Shown here: positions 1 through 8,452 of the stretch, piece by piece
Numbering within the stretch: the stretch's first letter is position 1
Layout: each line of letters opens with the position of its first letter
NCBI GenBank assembly: GCA_001689515.1
Contig: LUJR01000035.1
Coordinates: 36,208-100,207, forward strand
Reading direction: 5' to 3'
Length of the DNA: 64,000 nucleotides
Origin: Bacteroidales bacterium M7
Lineage (GTDB): Bacteria; Bacteroidota; Bacteroidia; Bacteroidales; Muribaculaceae
Program-made: the position numbers and the translations under genes
Notes under the pieces: generated by a model
Seen by the model: only the letters and a program-made list of their open reading frames with translations
The model's database searches: none
What the model was told of the DNA's origin: nothing

Positions 1-3000
1 ATACTGGATATTCAGGTGCGGACCAAAGACGCGCTTGATCAGATTGCTAAATACCGCAAGGAGGTAGCCGAAGCTATGGCCCGGCAGAAAGAACTCAAAA
101 AGGAACTTAACGATGGTGCTATATCAGAAGAAGAATACGGCCGTCAAGTAGAAGCTTCGCGCATATTCATCATGCAGCAAAACCAGGCCATCAATACTTT
201 GACAAGGCAACTCAACAATCAAGAGAAAGCCCAGGCTGAGAACCTTGGTTCTCTCGTTCAGTGGCGTGCAGAACTGTCTAACCTCACGGCTGAATATGAT
301 AAACTGAGTCAGGCCGAGCGTGAGGGTGCCCGCGGAGAGGAGTTGAAAGCCCACATCAATGAGTTAACTACCAAACTTAAGGAGGCCGAGCAAGGTACGC
401 AGAGGTTTTTCCGTAACGTAGGTAACTATCCCAACGCTATGGGACAGGCTGCGACTGCCGTAGAGGGCCTGATTGACGCTCTTTCCAAAGAGTGCAGGAC
501 AGCCGAAGAGGCAGAGGAAGCCAATGATATTCTCCGCCGGGCGCTTGCCGGAATCGACCCCTCTGCGGAAGGAGCCGCTGACGCTATAGAAGCGCTCAAC
601 AAGAAGATTGAAGAAAACAATGAGGTAATAGCCGAGCATGAAAACCAAAGCGAGGGTCTTATTGATTCTCTCGGAGAGTTGGTGGGTGTAAGTACAAAGT
701 TCGGTAGTTCTCTTCAGAATCTGGCAAACAATTCTGCCGGATCATTTATCGACGGGCTAAAAGTCAAGATTCAGGCATTAGGCAAGACCTTGATGACGTT
801 GCTTGCCAACCCATATGTTTTAGCAATACTTGGAATTGCGGGAACTATAATGGCTGCCAAAGCGTGGTTCGACTACAACAAGGGATTAGTTGAAGCCACT
901 CGACTTACCTCTGATCTTACTGGTAAAAGTGGCAACGACCTCAAGAACTTCAGAAATGAGGTTCAGGCCACCGCTGACACATTCGGGGCTGATTTTGAAA
1001 GCGTCTTGACGGCCGCGAACAATGTCGCCAATCAATTTGGAATAAGCGTTGATGAAGCCTTGAAACTGGTTCAAGACGGTTTTGTGTCTGGTGCTAATGC
1101 CAACGGCAAATATTTGGAGAGCCTTGAAGAGTTCCCGGCTTATTTCAAAGAGGCAGGCGTAAGTGCGGAAGGTTTCATCGCCATCACGACACAAGCCAGC
1201 AAAATGGGCATTGTGTCGAATAAGGCTCTCGATACTATAAAGGAGGCCAATATCCGTCTTGGAGAAATGTCTGATGCTACGGCCGGTTCGTTAAAGGCGA
1301 TAGGTCTGAACTCAACTGAGATACAGAAGAAACTGGCAGACGGCTCAATGACAACCTTTGAGGTAATGCAGCAAGTCAGTGGAAAACTGGCAGAGTTGCC
1401 TGAAAGCTCCAAGGTAGCCAGCGAGGCAGTTGCCAATATCTTCGGAGGCCCCGGTCAAGATGCCGGTTACAAATATCTTACCACGCTCAAAGATATGAGC
1501 GTGAGCATGGACGAGGTTAAAGAGAAGTCCGGGGAACTCGGCCGCCTGCAAGAAGAACAGTTGCAGAGCCAGGTCGAGCTCGACAATGCCATAGCCGGTT
1601 TATTTGACCTCACGGGTGGCACGTTTGAGTCAATGATGACGCAAGCCAAAACATTTGTCAACAAGGGTATTACTGCAATCATCAAAGGAATAGTAGATGT
1701 TTGCAACTGGTTCATTGAGTTATATAACGAATCTCTATTAGTCCGTGGAATTGTCGCATCTATCGGAAACACATTCAAAATCCTGTGGTCAGTAGTCAAG
1801 AATGTGCTTGGATTGATTGTGGACGAGATTGTCGGACTTGGTAACATGATAAAGGGCGCTTTTACACTGAACTGGGATACATTCTCTGCCGGTTGGGAGA
1901 AATTTCGCTCAGCCTCTGGTAAGGCCCTCAAGAATATCGTGAATGACACGGTAGCCAGCACAAAAGAAGCCTGGGATAGCCTTGACAAGAAGCTCCCTAA
2001 GATTGAGATTCCAGTTGAGGCTAAAGCGACTGTCGATACTTCTGTAACCACTAATAATGACGGCAATGGGAAGAAAGGCGGAGGCGGTAAGAGCGGAGGT
2101 GGAAGTTCTTCCAAAACAACTTCCAAAAGCGGTAATGATCCTGCCAAGGTTGAGGCCGAATTACTTCGTAAGGCGGAAGATGAACTGCTGAAGATAACCA
2201 AAGAAGCCGCTGAAACTCGACGCAAACAGTTGGCTCTGTCCTACGACCGTCAGATTGCGGACTATAAAAAGAAACTGGCGGAAGATAAAACGTTGACTGA
2301 GCAGAGCAAAACTGCAATTCTCAGTATCATAGACTCTCTCGGAAAGCAGAAGGAAGCCGCCATGGCCGAATTCGATACCGAGGAGTTGAAGAAGCGTGTT
2401 GAACATCAGTCCAAACTCATTGAACTTCAACTTCGTGCCATAGAAGAAGGCTCCAATGCTGAACTTACCCTTAAGATGGAGCAACTTCAGAAGCAGGAGG
2501 AGTTGGAACTCGCGCAGGCCCAACGCGATTATGAGAATGAGGAGGAACGTCAAATTGCTCTTGCCGCCATTCGGGAGAAATACAACAAAGAAAAAGATGC
2601 GGCCGTTGATGAGTATCAAACTCAAATTTACGAAAAGCAGAAAGTAGTTCTCCAGAATGAGATCGACCAACTTGACATAGCCGAAACCGAAAAGCAACTC
2701 CGTCGTGAGGGTTGGCGAACCATGACCGATGAAGAAATGGAAGCCGACCAAGAAAGGAAGTTACAATCTATTGGGGGCTATGAGGCCGAACGTTTAAGGA
2801 CTGAACGTGATGCGGCAGAGCAAGAGTACCAAAATTTGCTTGAAAGAGGACAATTATCTACACAAACCGAAGAAGAATGGATTCAAGAACAGAATAACGC
2901 TAAACAGAATTGGCTTGATAAGCAGGTTGCCATCAATGAAGCCTATGTCAAGAACGAGCAGGCAAAAGCCCAAGCGGCCCGTGCAGTTTCCAATAGTCTT

Positions 3001-3540
3001 ATCAGTCTATTGGAAGCCGTCGGAGAGGAAGGCTCCGCGGCTGCGAAAATGGCTAAAGTTATCGCTTTGGCTCAGATAGCCATTGATACAGGTAAGGCTC
3101 TCTCCGCCGGTATCGCATCGGCGTCAGCAGTGCCGTTCCCTGGTAATCTTGTTGCTATTGCTACCACAGTCGCCACTGTATTGGCTAATATCGCCACAGC
3201 AATTTCAACTGTTAAGAGCGCGAAATTCGCCAAGGGTGGTAAAGTGAATGGCCCGGGCGATGGAACGAGCGACAGCATACCTGCAATGCTTTCAAACGGC
3301 GAATATGTGATGACAGCAAGAGCGACCAAGATGTTTGAGCCGGTGTTGGCGGCAATGAACAGTATCGGAAGCGGAGTGCCTATCCAGGTAGCCAATTCCT
3401 ACGAAAGCGTTGACAATGCTGAAATGCTTACGGATTCATTCTCGCAAGCTGCAAGAGAGATAAAGCCGGTTGTTTCCGTTGTGGAGATTACCGAGGCACA
3501 AGACCGGGTAGATATGATTGAAAACTTAGATAACTTCTGA
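1..3540 (+). CDS. Phage tail tape-measure protein (5' end outside the window)
   Basis: The reading frame is open from base 1 through 1180 codons to a TGA, so the start lies upstream; the GTG at 16 is only an internal candidate. The protein is long and helical, with coiled-coil stretches near residues 1-130 and 700-1000, hydrophobic glycine/alanine-rich segments near 260-290 and 1010-1060, and a Gly/Ser/Lys-rich linker near 680-710. Its end carries the motif GEYVMTARATKMFEPV, which I know from tape-measure proteins of Bacteroidales phages. Tape-measure proteins set tail length and pass into the host envelope during DNA entry. It is followed after 4 bases by a small gene. No other tail gene is next to it; the remaining structural genes begin 13 kb downstream. 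Confidence 0.9.
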   Translation: MLDIQVRTKDALDQIAKYRKEVAEAMARQKELKKELNDGAISEEEYGRQVEASRIFIMQQNQAINTLTRQLNNQEKAQAENLGSLVQWRAELSNLTAEYDKLSQAEREGARGEELKAHINELTTKLKEAEQGTQRFFRNVGNYPNAMGQAATAVEGLIDALSKECRTAEEAEEANDILRRALAGIDPSAEGAADAIEALNKKIEENNEVIAEHENQSEGLIDSLGELVGVSTKFGSSLQNLANNSAGSFIDGLKVKIQALGKTLMTLLANPYVLAILGIAGTIMAAKAWFDYNKGLVEATRLTSDLTGKSGNDLKNFRNEVQATADTFGADFESVLTAANNVANQFGISVDEALKLVQDGFVSGANANGKYLESLEEFPAYFKEAGVSAEGFIAITTQASKMGIVSNKALDTIKEANIRLGEMSDATAGSLKAIGLNSTEIQKKLADGSMTTFEVMQQVSGKLAELPESSKVASEAVANIFGGPGQDAGYKYLTTLKDMSVSMDEVKEKSGELGRLQEEQLQSQVELDNAIAGLFDLTGGTFESMMTQAKTFVNKGITAIIKGIVDVCNWFIELYNESLLVRGIVASIGNTFKILWSVVKNVLGLIVDEIVGLGNMIKGAFTLNWDTFSAGWEKFRSASGKALKNIVNDTVASTKEAWDSLDKKLPKIEIPVEAKATVDTSVTTNNDGNGKKGGGGKSGGGSSSKTTSKSGNDPAKVEAELLRKAEDELLKITKEAAETRRKQLALSYDRQIADYKKKLAEDKTLTEQSKTAILSIIDSLGKQKEAAMAEFDTEELKKRVEHQSKLIELQLRAIEEGSNAELTLKMEQLQKQEELELAQAQRDYENEEERQIALAAIREKYNKEKDAAVDEYQTQIYEKQKVVLQNEIDQLDIAETEKQLRREGWRTMTDEEMEADQERKLQSIGGYEAERLRTERDAAEQEYQNLLERGQLSTQTEEEWIQEQNNAKQNWLDKQVAINEAYVKNEQAKAQAARAVSNSLISLLEAVGEEGSAAAKMAKVIALAQIAIDTGKALSAGIASASAVPFPGNLVAIATTVATVLANIATAISTVKSAKFAKGGKVNGPGDGTSDSIPAMLSNGEYVMTARATKMFEPVLAAMNSIGSGVPIQVANSYESVDNAEMLTDSFSQAAREIKPVVSVVEITEAQDRVDMIENLDNF

Positions 3541-3544
3541 TAAC

Positions 3545-3778
3545 ATGAACTGCTACGAACTTATTAAAGCCAACCAGAGTCTTCTTCAGGTGCTGAAGAA
3601 TAACAAAATCAGCGTAAACGACATAGATTCTCTGCAAATCTATGAAGAATTCCGCGCAATGAAGAAGCATAGCCACAAGACAATCTATTGTGTGTCTGTT
3701 CTTGCTGACAAATACGGTAAGTCCCAGCGCACAATCTACAATATCATCGACCATTTCCGCAGTAATGTGGAAATATAA
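3545..3778 (+). CDS. Small helix-turn-helix-like phage protein
   Basis: This is a 77-residue protein starting 4 bases after the tape-measure stop, so probably co-transcribed with it. The C-terminal half (LADKYGKSQRTIYNIIDHF) looks like a helix-turn-helix of the kind found in small phage regulators. The N-terminal half is helical. The family is not recognised; a DNA-binding role is inferred from this motif alone. Confidence 0.6.
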   Translation: MNCYELIKANQSLLQVLKNNKISVNDIDSLQIYEEFRAMKKHSHKTIYCVSVLADKYGKSQRTIYNIIDHFRSNVEI

Positions 3779-3824
3779 AGGGCCGGCGGCTATCCGTCGA
3801 CCCTCGATCCGTTCGATACTGTTA

Positions 3825-4388
3825 TCAGAAGTCCTCGGAGAACGAAGCCTTAGAATTTGTCCTTATCGCATCTTGGATAAGGGATGATTCTTTGGCAAGT
3901 ATTTTCCCGATCTTATCTTTCATCCATTCTTTCTCGTAAGTTTTGGAATCCCCTAATTCTATCCGAATCTTTGTAACGCCTTTCTCAAGTAATGCCAACT
4001 GATCAGGCGTGATTGAGTATTGGGCGGAAACCTCCCATATGTTTACTCCGGAAATTGATTTCAAATCAGCAGACCCACCCATGTATGTGGATAATTCAAT
4101 CACATCGCCATTCGTGGTTTTTATTAGCATCCGGCCACCTTTGTGTATAGTTGTAACTTCTCCACAATTCAGCTGTATGCAAAGAGAATACAGCGGGGAG
4201 CCTTCCGTAGGCTGCATATAACTCAAGCCAATAAATAGTTTCATGCGATCAGAGAATCCTCCAACATTCTCTTTTGAGCAAAATATGTAGCGATTCCCAT
4301 CGGCCGGAGTGTCATCAGACACAATCTTTTGAGCAAAGGCAGAGATACCGATAATGGTGCATATCAGGAGGGTAAGTAACTTCTTCAT
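3825..4388 (-). CDS. Secreted protein of unknown function (cargo gene)
   Basis: This 187-residue protein begins with a clear signal peptide (MKKLLTLLICTIIGISAFA, then QK), so it is exported to the periplasm or surface. The mature part contains a beta-rich region (ICIQLNCGE-like strands, ITPDQLALLEKGVTKIRIELG) and a charged helical tail. It is transcribed against the surrounding phage genes and lies one base after its upstream neighbour at 4390-4890, so the two form a small minus-strand operon. Placement and orientation are typical of lysogenic-conversion ('moron') genes. No family is recognised. Confidence 0.75.
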   Translation of the reverse strand: MKKLLTLLICTIIGISAFAQKIVSDDTPADGNRYIFCSKENVGGFSDRMKLFIGLSYMQPTEGSPLYSLCIQLNCGEVTTIHKGGRMLIKTTNGDVIELSTYMGGSADLKSISGVNIWEVSAQYSITPDQLALLEKGVTKIRIELGDSKTYEKEWMKDKIGKILAKESSLIQDAIRTNSKASFSEDF

Positions 4389-4389
4389 A

Positions 4390-4890
4390 TCATTTTGTTT
4401 TCAATAGTTCCGGGTAAAAGTGCCCCACCATCCAGCGGAAGATACGGCAGGTATAGTAGTGATAATCGTAAGGGGTGTTAAAGAATCGCTCCGGGAGTTC
4501 TTCTTCGGTGGGAATCCGATCTACATATCCCCCGTCAATCTCAATGCGCCAACCATCGAATTCATAGACATCGGTTCGACCCTCGGCCGGTATGATTGCA
4601 CAGTGCACGTTGTGGGGATAGTTTTTCTTGGTTGAGAAGCCTTGCTTGAATACTCCGCAAATATAAATTGCTCGGAAACTTCCTTGTGGCTGTTCATCAA
4701 AAGTAATCGTGGGTGAAAATGGTAGCGGATCGTCAGTCTTTGGGTCTTTGTTCCATGCTGCGCAGAACTTCTTGCTCCAAGAGCCTTTCACGCAAGCGGC
4801 GCAATGATGTGATAAATCTCCCTCCCGGACGTACTTGGTCCAGAAGAATTTGAATTTGACTGGGTCGATGTTATGTCTGATAGTTACCAT
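4390..4890 (-). CDS. Hypothetical protein, first gene of the minus-strand cargo pair
   Basis: The 166-residue soluble protein is rich in aromatic residues and cysteine, with a CAAC cluster near residues 30-33 and further cysteines, possibly metal-binding. There is no signal peptide or membrane segment. It is transcribed leftward with the secreted protein gene at 3825-4388. Its start faces the long inverted repeat at 4965-5107. Function unknown. Confidence 0.65.
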   Translation of the reverse strand: MVTIRHNIDPVKFKFFWTKYVREGDLSHHCAACVKGSWSKKFCAAWNKDPKTDDPLPFSPTITFDEQPQGSFRAIYICGVFKQGFSTKKNYPHNVHCAIIPAEGRTDVYEFDGWRIEIDGGYVDRIPTEEELPERFFNTPYDYHYYTCRIFRWMVGHFYPELLKTK

Positions 4891-4964
4891 TGGTCTTCAT
4901 ATTTGCTTTCAATCACGTTATTCAGCAACTATCCGACGTCACGCAAAAATGGCGTAGAACAACT

Positions 4965-5107
4965 GCCTAACGTCATCGAGGCCTACCACAGCCTACTATC
5001 CCATAGGAGTGTCCTACGCCAATGGCGACCGGATACACTACTCCCAATAGGATAGTATCTATTAGCCTTTTTCTTTATCAATGTGGTAGTTTCGATGACG
5101 ATTAGGC
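4965..5107. repeat. Long imperfect inverted repeat, possible structured RNA
   Basis: The arms 4965-4990 and 5082-5107 are reverse complements apart from small bulges (outer parts GCCTAACGTCATCGA and TCGATGACGATTAGGC, inner parts TACCACA and TGTGGTA). Shorter nested complementary pieces lie inside, such as ACTATCC with GGATAGT and GCC with GGC. It sits in the gene-free stretch 4891-5458, upstream of an iteron promoter. Part of the left arm and the following bases recur at 38,030-38,064. It could be a structured RNA, a protein-binding cruciform or a small repeat remnant. Confidence 0.6.
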
Positions 5108-5202
5108 TATAATGTTCCTTGAGTGTCGTATGGGTATATGCCTCTGCATTTTACGAAACTCTCCGCAAATTTAATCATTTTTTGTGAAAGTCAGAGAAAA
5201 AT

Positions 5203-5282
5203 TTGCAGATTGGATTAAAATTTTCCTCTTGAAATTTGCACAGATGATTATTTCTTTGTAATTTTGTATATGCGGATGTGAT
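5203..5282 (+). promoter_or_regulatory. Iteron promoter 1
   Basis: Repeat copies start at TTGC 5203 and TTGC 5236 (33 bp apart). The -7 box TAATTTTG is at 5259-5266, 23 bp after the second copy. A divergent third copy (GCGGATGTGATG) begins at 5272. It reads into the duplicated leader and the gene at 5459. A related GCAAATTTAATCA lies further up at 5165. Confidence 0.8.
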
Positions 5283-5304
5283 GATTAAATCATTGAGGCA
5301 CAAC

Positions 5305-5461
5305 TCCTAAAACAACAAATAGTATGACAATAACCAGCAAATCAAAGACATTCAGACCGAGGAAGGTGCGGACAAGCGGAAACGCCCCGGCGGAGGTTCA
5401 TACTAGCCTTCGTAGGACACCCTCCCTCGGTTTTTCACTTCCTAAAACAACAAATAGTATG
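5305..5461 (+). promoter_or_regulatory. Duplicated leader with a terminator-like hairpin between the copies
   Basis: A 22-bp sequence ending in an ATG occurs twice, at 5305-5326 and 5440-5461 (core CCTAAAACAACAAATAG). Between them lies an inverted repeat, ACCGAGGAAGGTG at 5356-5368 against CACCCTCCCTCGGT at 5418-5431, followed by TTTTT: the form of an intrinsic terminator. The first ATG opens a frame that reads through the hairpin into the second ATG in phase, so the first start would add 45 residues. This could be an attenuator or an insertion that copied the leader. Confidence 0.6.
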
Positions 5462-5671
5462 GCAACTTACAGCAAAGAACTCGCCCAGAACTGGATCAAC
5501 AAGTACAACAACTCAGCAGCCAAAGCAGAAGGCACCTCATTCGAGGACTTTCTCATGGACTGCATGATGGATTACGGCCATAACGAAGAAGCGGCCGTTG
5601 CAGTCTGCGAGTCTATCAACATCGCCACATTCATACCTTTCTGCGAAGAGGTTAACGGCGGAGCACTCTAA
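5459..5671 (+). CDS. Small acidic phage protein
   Basis: The 70-residue product starts MATYSKELAQNWINKYN. I chose the ATG at 5459 because it follows the second copy of the leader; an in-frame ATG at 5324 would add a basic, low-complexity N terminus. The protein is acidic and helical, with no signal peptide or membrane segment. It is the first gene after iteron promoter 1 and precedes the antirepressor gene. No family is recognised. Confidence 0.7.
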   Translation: MATYSKELAQNWINKYNNSAAKAEGTSFEDFLMDCMMDYGHNEEAAVAVCESINIATFIPFCEEVNGGAL

Positions 5672-5738
5672 AATCCCCACATCAAAAACATCAATCATGG
5701 TAGCCGGTTCGTCCGGCTGCCTCTAATCCCACACTCGT

Positions 5739-6581
5739 ATGCAAGAGACAACATCAATGGATGTCGCAAGAGCATTAGGAAGGAAAAACCACGGCAATTT
5801 CCTAATCAGCTTGCGACGGATCGAAGCCAAAACCGGATATTCGTTTACCAAGGCGATGCGGACAATCGGAATGAAACACGGTTTCAGCAAAGAATGTCCA
5901 TACTATAAACTGACGATTGAGGATTGCAACATAATCAAGAGCTATCTAACGAAACCTGAAGAAAAGGAAATAATGACGGCATTTATATCCGCCTTATTCT
6001 CAAAGGAAAAACCGGCCATCCACACATCTAAAGCTCTTGCTTCACAGCCGCGTATTGAATTGTTCAAGTCAGATGGTTTTGGCGAACTGCACGTTACATT
6101 CGATACAGACCAGTTGTGGTATTGCCTATCAGATATATGCAGAAGCCTTGAATTGCTAATAAAAGAGGGCGAACGCATAGTTCGGCAGAATGTATGCGCT
6201 ACGAAAGATTTTCTTGTAAAGAGAATGAAACGCACCGCAGGAGAATTATTTGTAGATTACGATGGATTGTTATCCGTCATAATCGAAAGCAAGAAATCCA
6301 AAGCCAACTCATACCGAAAATGGGTAACAAACATTCTTCCAACCAAACAAAATGTTGCACCCGCTATTGTGCCGGAATGTTACCCGACATTAGATGAATA
6401 CTTCACTTTATACGTGCCTGCACCGGAATTCCATGAAGCCCTTTCTGAGGTGAATGCTCATTGCCTTACTGCGGCAGGACGATCAGGGATGAATTCAGAG
6501 AAACGTAAATCCCTCATCAGGGATGTTGGAATCCTCAACACATTCTGCGACACACTAAAAGCCGTTTACCAACTCGCTTAA
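5739..6581 (+). CDS. BRO-type phage antirepressor
   Basis: The protein has 280 residues. The N-terminal 90 residues (MDVARALGRKNHGNFLISLRR) resemble the Rha/KilA-type DNA-binding head found in phage antirepressors. Residues about 105-205 resemble a BRO-N domain (a beta strand pair around LHVTFDTDQLWYCLSDICR, then FVDYDGLLSVIIESKK and an RKWV segment). Such proteins interfere with repressors during the lysis-lysogeny decision. The C-terminal 70 residues are unassigned. It lies downstream of iteron promoter 1 and is followed by a stand-alone GCAAATAAGAT box and a terminator. Confidence 0.75.
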   Translation: MQETTSMDVARALGRKNHGNFLISLRRIEAKTGYSFTKAMRTIGMKHGFSKECPYYKLTIEDCNIIKSYLTKPEEKEIMTAFISALFSKEKPAIHTSKALASQPRIELFKSDGFGELHVTFDTDQLWYCLSDICRSLELLIKEGERIVRQNVCATKDFLVKRMKRTAGELFVDYDGLLSVIIESKKSKANSYRKWVTNILPTKQNVAPAIVPECYPTLDEYFTLYVPAPEFHEALSEVNAHCLTAAGRSGMNSEKRKSLIRDVGILNTFCDTLKAVYQLA

Positions 6582-6583
6582 AT

Positions 6584-6594
6584 GCAAATAAGAT
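6584..6594 (+). repeat. Stand-alone GCAAATAAGAT box
   Basis: Exact copy of the leader repeat of the iteron promoters, three bases after the antirepressor stop codon, without an upstream -7 box. Confidence 0.7.
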
Positions 6595-6605
6595 ATTGAT
6601 ATTTC

Positions 6606-6634
6606 AGGGATTGTCCGTGAGGTCAGTCCCTTTG
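6606..6634 (+). terminator. Terminator after the antirepressor gene
   Basis: Stem AGGGATTG with CAGTCCCT (8 pairs, one G-T), 10-base loop, followed by TTTGTTG. Confidence 0.55.
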
Positions 6635-6641
6635 TTGTAAT

Positions 6642-6666
6642 AAAAAGGAGAGAGTTACCTCTCTCC
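6642..6666 (-). terminator. Terminator for the minus-strand small gene
   Basis: Perfect stem GGAGAGAG/CTCTCTCC with loop TTAC. On the minus strand it is followed by TTTTTATTA. It lies just past the stop of the gene at 6689-6835. Confidence 0.7.
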
Positions 6667-6688
6667 TCGTTGGCAGGCTGTGGAATTG

Positions 6689-6835
6689 CTATTTACCTTT
6701 TGGGGGCATTGGGCGTTTGTTAGATTTACGCCGTTTCTTCCGTTTACCCTTTCCATTAGTGAAAAAACTCCAGATTGTAATAACGGTAGCGATGAAGTTT
6801 AGAACATCAATGAAATGCTTGAGGATTTGTTCCAT
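6689..6835 (-). CDS. Short membrane peptide with a basic tail
   Basis: I chose the ATG at 6835 (MEQILKHFIDVLNF), giving 48 residues; an upstream ATG at 6871 is possible. The peptide has one hydrophobic helix (about residues 8-24) and a strongly basic C-terminal tail of Lys and Arg. It stands alone on the minus strand with its own terminator. The shape fits a small toxin, a holin-like protein or an exclusion peptide; none of these can be assigned. Confidence 0.5.
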   Translation of the reverse strand: MEQILKHFIDVLNFIATVITIWSFFTNGKGKRKKRRKSNKRPMPPKGK

Positions 6836-7013
6836 GTTGTATGTGCTACCCATTTGAGCGTAGCCTGCCAACTCCTAAAGCGGTAGGCCAGTTGCTCACT
6901 TATTTAGCCCGGTTGCTGCACGAATAATGGGTCGGCAGATAACTATGGAACCAAGTGCCAACGCGCAAATGTAATCAAATTAGGCTGAATACGCTCTAGG
7001 CCAGGCGAGAAAA

Positions 7014-7093
7014 TTGCAGATACGATTAAAATAAATGCTCAAATGCTTGCGTATATGATTATTTTTGCTTACTTTTGTATAAGCAAATAAGAT
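7014..7093 (+). promoter_or_regulatory. Iteron promoter 2
   Basis: Repeat copies start at 7014 (TTGCAGATACGATTAAA) and 7047 (TTGCGTATATGATTA), with -7 box TACTTTTG at 7070-7077 and the leader copy GCAAATAAGAT at 7083-7093. Spacings are 33, 23 and 34 as at the other sites. The remaining bases between 6872 and 7013 hold no gene I can support. The promoter reads into the small-gene operon starting at 7122. Confidence 0.85.
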
Positions 7094-7121
7094 GTTTTTA
7101 TAATCAAAAACCATAGGACAT

Positions 7122-7331
7122 ATGAGAAGATACAAATTAGTCAAGACAGCCACCGGCTATGAAGCCCGAAATACCAAAGGCTAGGCGATTGCCTTTGTGT
7201 CGCAGGATTCCCCTAATATAATTCGCGTTGATTATGAAATTCCTTGTGGATGGGAAAAAGAAAAATTCGAGGGCGATCTGTCAAAATGGAGCGAGAAGGA
7301 TATTCGCAATATGTTGCGAACCTTAATTTGA
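7122..7331 (+). pseudogene. Small phage gene interrupted by an in-frame TAG
   Basis: From the ATG at 7122 the frame reads MRRYKLVKTATGYEARNTKG, then TAG at 7182-7184, then continues in the same frame for 48 sense codons (AIAFVSQDSPNIIRVDYEI and onward to LRTLI) to TGA. The downstream part has ordinary protein-like composition, so the TAG looks like a single-base change from CAG. It is the first gene after iteron promoter 2. Nearby genes use TAG as a normal stop (13,083 and 14,513), so general recoding of TAG is unlikely. Either the gene is dead or it is read by suppression. Confidence 0.6.
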
Positions 7332-7337
7332 TGCGCC

Positions 7338-7754
7338 ATGAACACGCTGACAAAAACGACAATCCCCACTATAGACTGCCAAGAGTTGTTATCATTGTTA
7401 ACTTGCGCTCTCGACTACGGATACAACTTTTGTCTTGCCGATGAGTTGACTATATGCAATCCCATTGACGGCGATGTTTACTATGATGAGATTGTTTCAG
7501 CATTGCTCGACGGCCGTGATATAGTTTTCAAGGATAAAGCCGACAGTTCAATTAAAAACCTTACGTATGGAGGGTTACTCCATGCTGCCTTTGAGTTTGC
7601 ACAGGAATATCCAAAGATATATTCTCGCATCGGTGGTGAAGATGGATACATCCCTCAGGTTGGGTTGCGAATACTTCTGGTTGCCCTATATGGTTGGGCG
7701 CGGGTTGCAACCGACATAGGAGAACGGTTTTCCAACTTCATCAAACTCAACTGA
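7338..7754 (+). CDS. Hypothetical phage protein, 138 aa
   Basis: The ATG lies 6 bases after the preceding frame. The protein is soluble and mixed helical, with a hydrophobic helix near residues 100-120 (VGLRILLVALYGWARVA) that is probably buried in a fold. No family is recognised. Second gene of the operon from iteron promoter 2. Confidence 0.7.
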   Translation: MNTLTKTTIPTIDCQELLSLLTCALDYGYNFCLADELTICNPIDGDVYYDEIVSALLDGRDIVFKDKADSSIKNLTYGGLLHAAFEFAQEYPKIYSRIGGEDGYIPQVGLRILLVALYGWARVATDIGERFSNFIKLN

Positions 7755-7762
7755 AGATAAAT

Positions 7763-7773
7763 GCAAATAAGAT
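7763..7773 (+). repeat. Stand-alone GCAAATAAGAT box
   Basis: Exact copy of the leader repeat, followed by ATTCACAATTAAAAACC and the start of the gene at 7801. No -7 box precedes it. Confidence 0.7.
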
Positions 7774-7800
7774 ATTCACAATTAAAAACCCATAAGTATT

Positions 7801-8043
7801 ATGTTCGACTTTCACGAACCTGAGCCACCGAAAGTATACTGGCTCGATGTAAGAGCCGGTTTGTCAGATGTGGACCGGCACGAAATCTACGCCGATTTTG
7901 AAATGGCTCGCCACAACTACGAAGTCTGGAAATATGACAGCAGAGTCATGAACGCTCACGGATCAGTGTCGCTTGTCGAAATGACTCCGGACGAGAATGG
8001 CAAGTATGTTGTTGCCCGAGAACTCGGCGACAAGCAATGGTAA
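7801..8043 (+). CDS. Hypothetical phage protein, 80 aa
   Basis: A small acidic protein (MFDFHEPEPPKVYWLDVRAG) with no signal peptide or membrane segment. It follows a GCAAATAAGAT box leader and precedes a run of closely spaced unknown genes. No family is recognised. Confidence 0.65.
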   Translation: MFDFHEPEPPKVYWLDVRAGLSDVDRHEIYADFEMARHNYEVWKYDSRVMNAHGSVSLVEMTPDENGKYVVARELGDKQW

Positions 8044-8064
8044 TAATCCTCTAACAATATCAAT

Positions 8065-8439
8065 ATGGAAACTGCTCTATTGGAAGTTGGACTCGCGCCG
8101 TCATGTGTTCATACGGACAAACGTGAACGCAAATATTACCTGATGAAGAGGTTTGTAAGGGCCGCAATTAGGCTTCGCGAAGCCGGAATTAACCTTGGCG
8201 TTAAGATTGTAGCCTTTTTCTACGAAACTCCTTTCAACTTCAAGGTAATGGTAAATGGCGATGCTCACTTTGAGAAGGTTGCCGACATCTTCTGTACTCT
8301 TGAGTTTACCAACGACGAGCGCCGAGAGATTCTTATGGCATTAGATATCACCACTTTTGAAAAGATGGAGTGTGAAGTTGCTGCTCGAGGATATCAAATG
8401 AACTACGCCTCTCCCATTTTTGCCGTAATAACATTCTAA
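8065..8439 (+). CDS. Hypothetical phage protein, 124 aa
   Basis: A soluble mixed alpha/beta protein (KRFVRAAIRLREAGINLGVKIVAFF in its first half). It starts 21 bases after the previous stop and 13 bases before the next gene, so it is part of one operon. Not recognised. Confidence 0.65.
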   Translation: METALLEVGLAPSCVHTDKRERKYYLMKRFVRAAIRLREAGINLGVKIVAFFYETPFNFKVMVNGDAHFEKVADIFCTLEFTNDERREILMALDITTFEKMECEVAARGYQMNYASPIFAVITF

Positions 8440-8452
8440 CATCATTAAAGAT

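Noticed and set aside
1467..2225. Long minus-strand open frames inside the tape-measure gene
   Set aside because: Shadow frames of a coding sequence with strong codon bias; no start context and no family resemblance.
7122..7331. Phage-wide TAG recoding
   Set aside because: Neighbouring genes end in TAG (13,083-13,085 and 14,513-14,515) at sensible places, so TAG works as a stop.
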